Of a stretch of 64,000 bases of DNA, positions 63,194 through 64,000 are shown one piece after another (the first letter of the stretch is position 1; each line of letters opens with the position of its first letter). This DNA comes from Pseudomonas sp. MWU13-2100 (GTDB taxonomy: Bacteria; Pseudomonadota; Gammaproteobacteria; Pseudomonadales; Pseudomonadaceae). The stretch spans positions 43,811 to 107,810 of the forward strand of contig NZ_JALLIX010000020.1 of NCBI RefSeq assembly GCF_023242365.1, in the 5' to 3' direction. The notes beneath the pieces are model-generated. The model saw only the letters and a list, made by a program, of their open reading frames with translations. It ran no database searches and was not told where the DNA came from. A program made the translations under genes and the position numbers.

Positions 63194-64000
63194 TTAAAGC
63201 CCACCGTTCATTAAGTTGCCATTGACATACACCGGGGAGTCTTTGATCAAATCATAATTTTGGAAATTACCGTGCCCAATCCTACCGAACACGACTTCTT
63301 CCCCGGATTTATTGAGTTTATACACTTTCCAGTAATCATTCCCGTGGATGTTGGGTTGGGTTGGGCTACCTCCTGGATGGTAGTCAAGCTCATAGGTGGC
63401 GCCGGATTTTGTAGTGCGAACAAATTGAACATGTTGAATGGCGTTGGATCGCTTTGCTTGTGGGTAGGTTTTTGTCCAGCCTCGGGCTGTGAGATATCCC
63501 TCGACGTCAGCAGGCTTTTTCCCCGACAGCTTTCCAACCCATCTTTTGGTGATTGTATTTTTTCTGGCAAAGCCTTTTGGCGAGCCACAGCTTAGACCCA
63601 AGGGGTCGGCATAGCCTGTGGGGTTCGGCGCGTAGGCATATAAATTGATCCCGCCAGCGATCCCTATCGGGTCCGGCGTCGTAAACCGTCCCACATCCGG
63701 ATCATAGAACCTGAACGTGTTGTAGTGCAGCCCAGTCTCCCGGTCCAGGTACTGGCCCTGGAACCGCAGGTTCTGTTCCTCGATGTAATAGGGTTCGCGT
63801 ATCTCCTCGAGGGTGTTTCCCCACACCCGATAGCGGGCTTGCCACACCGTGGCGCCATCGGCTTCGGTCAGTTGTTCGGGCAGGCCGCTCAGGTCGTTGT
63901 GGTAGTAACGGACTTTCTGCAAACCGCCGCTGCCATCGACCCGCGCCAGCGGTGCATAACCGTCGCCTTCGTAGAGATAGAGGCTGGTCTGAGTGTTCTG
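63194..64000 (-). CDS. Rhs effector, C-terminal part with unknown toxin tip (runs off the right edge)
   Basis: The minus strand is open from the window end to a TAA at 63194, giving the last 268 residues. The core part (YYIEEQNLRFQGQYLDRETG, then LHYNTFRFYDPDVGRFTTPD) is nearly the same as that of the Rhs protein at 55-60 kb, including DNA, up to DPLGL. The last ~130 residues differ. They carry FVRTTKSGATYELDYHPGG followed by NIHGNDYWKVYK and a tail that reads GHGNFQNYDLIKDSPVYVNG. The conserved His/Tyr/Trp pattern suggests an enzyme, but I cannot assign it. Composition falls to AT-rich exactly at the tip. Confidence 0.88.
   Translation of the reverse strand, partial: QNTQTSLYLYEGDGYAPLARVDGSGGLQKVRYYHNDLSGLPEQLTEADGATVWQARYRVWGNTLEEIREPYYIEEQNLRFQGQYLDRETGLHYNTFRFYDPDVGRFTTPDPIGIAGGINLYAYAPNPTGYADPLGLSCGSPKGFARKNTITKRWVGKLSGKKPADVEGYLTARGWTKTYPQAKRSNAIQHVQFVRTTKSGATYELDYHPGGSPTQPNIHGNDYWKVYKLNKSGEEVVFGRIGHGNFQNYDLIKDSPVYVNGNLMNGGL

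Overview
The window is chromosomal DNA of a Pseudomonas, most likely of the P. fluorescens group. The evidence is gene content and order: pycA-pycB next to an RpiR and a LysR regulator, the pstSCAB-phoU / response regulator / M23 peptidase / CNNM protein / phoR-phoB block, then ubiA-ubiC, rubredoxin, rubredoxin reductase and HU. This order matches what I know of P. aeruginosa and P. putida. High coding GC and many Pseudomonas REP/REPIN repeats agree.

Layout. 0-1 kb: 5' part of a secreted RHS/YD-repeat protein leaving the left edge (AT-rich, accessory). 1.4-7.2 kb: RpiR-type regulator with a HexR-like operator, a small PA3496-like protein, a LysR regulator, and the two-subunit pyruvate carboxylase. 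7.2-13.1 kb: two tandem autotransporters with homologous barrels and upstream regions but different passengers, one a beta-helix type and one a 14-residue coiled-coil repeat. 13.3-16.7 kb: two acetyltransferases and a PaiB-like protein, divergent from a MocR regulator whose linker DNA is an array of DnaA-box-like 12-mers. 16.8-20.2 kb: a 1125-residue protein that may belong to the large toxin-like (DUF6543-type) family. 20.2-23.6 kb: polyamine-type binding protein, acetylpolyamine amidohydrolase-like enzyme and AraC regulator. 23.8-30.4 kb: DUF6124 protein, then asparaginase, an AGCS amino-acid carrier, aspartase and a LysR regulator. 30.6-36.4 kb: purEK behind an attenuator-like leader, then housekeeping genes and an MHS-family transporter.

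36.5-50.8 kb is the phosphate regulon: Pho boxes, pstSCAB, phoU, a response regulator, a decayed higBA pair, an M23 peptidase, a CNNM/CorC protein, phoR and phoB. 50.9-54.5 kb holds ubiquinone synthesis (ubiC, ubiA), the rubredoxin electron-transfer pair and hupN.

54.5-64 kb is an accessory toxin region. It contains an Rhs effector with a prePAAR motif, a PAAR-like domain and a RES-like C-terminal toxin, followed by an immunity protein that resembles the DUF2384 antitoxin domain. It also holds small hypothetical genes, a solo HigA-like regulator with its own palindrome, a PIN-domain gene with a small partner, a second DUF6124 protein, an Imm22-like protein, another candidate immunity protein and the 3' end of a second Rhs effector. 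Several of these are visibly AT-rich relative to the core, which suggests transfer.

All calls come from reading the sequence; no database search was run.
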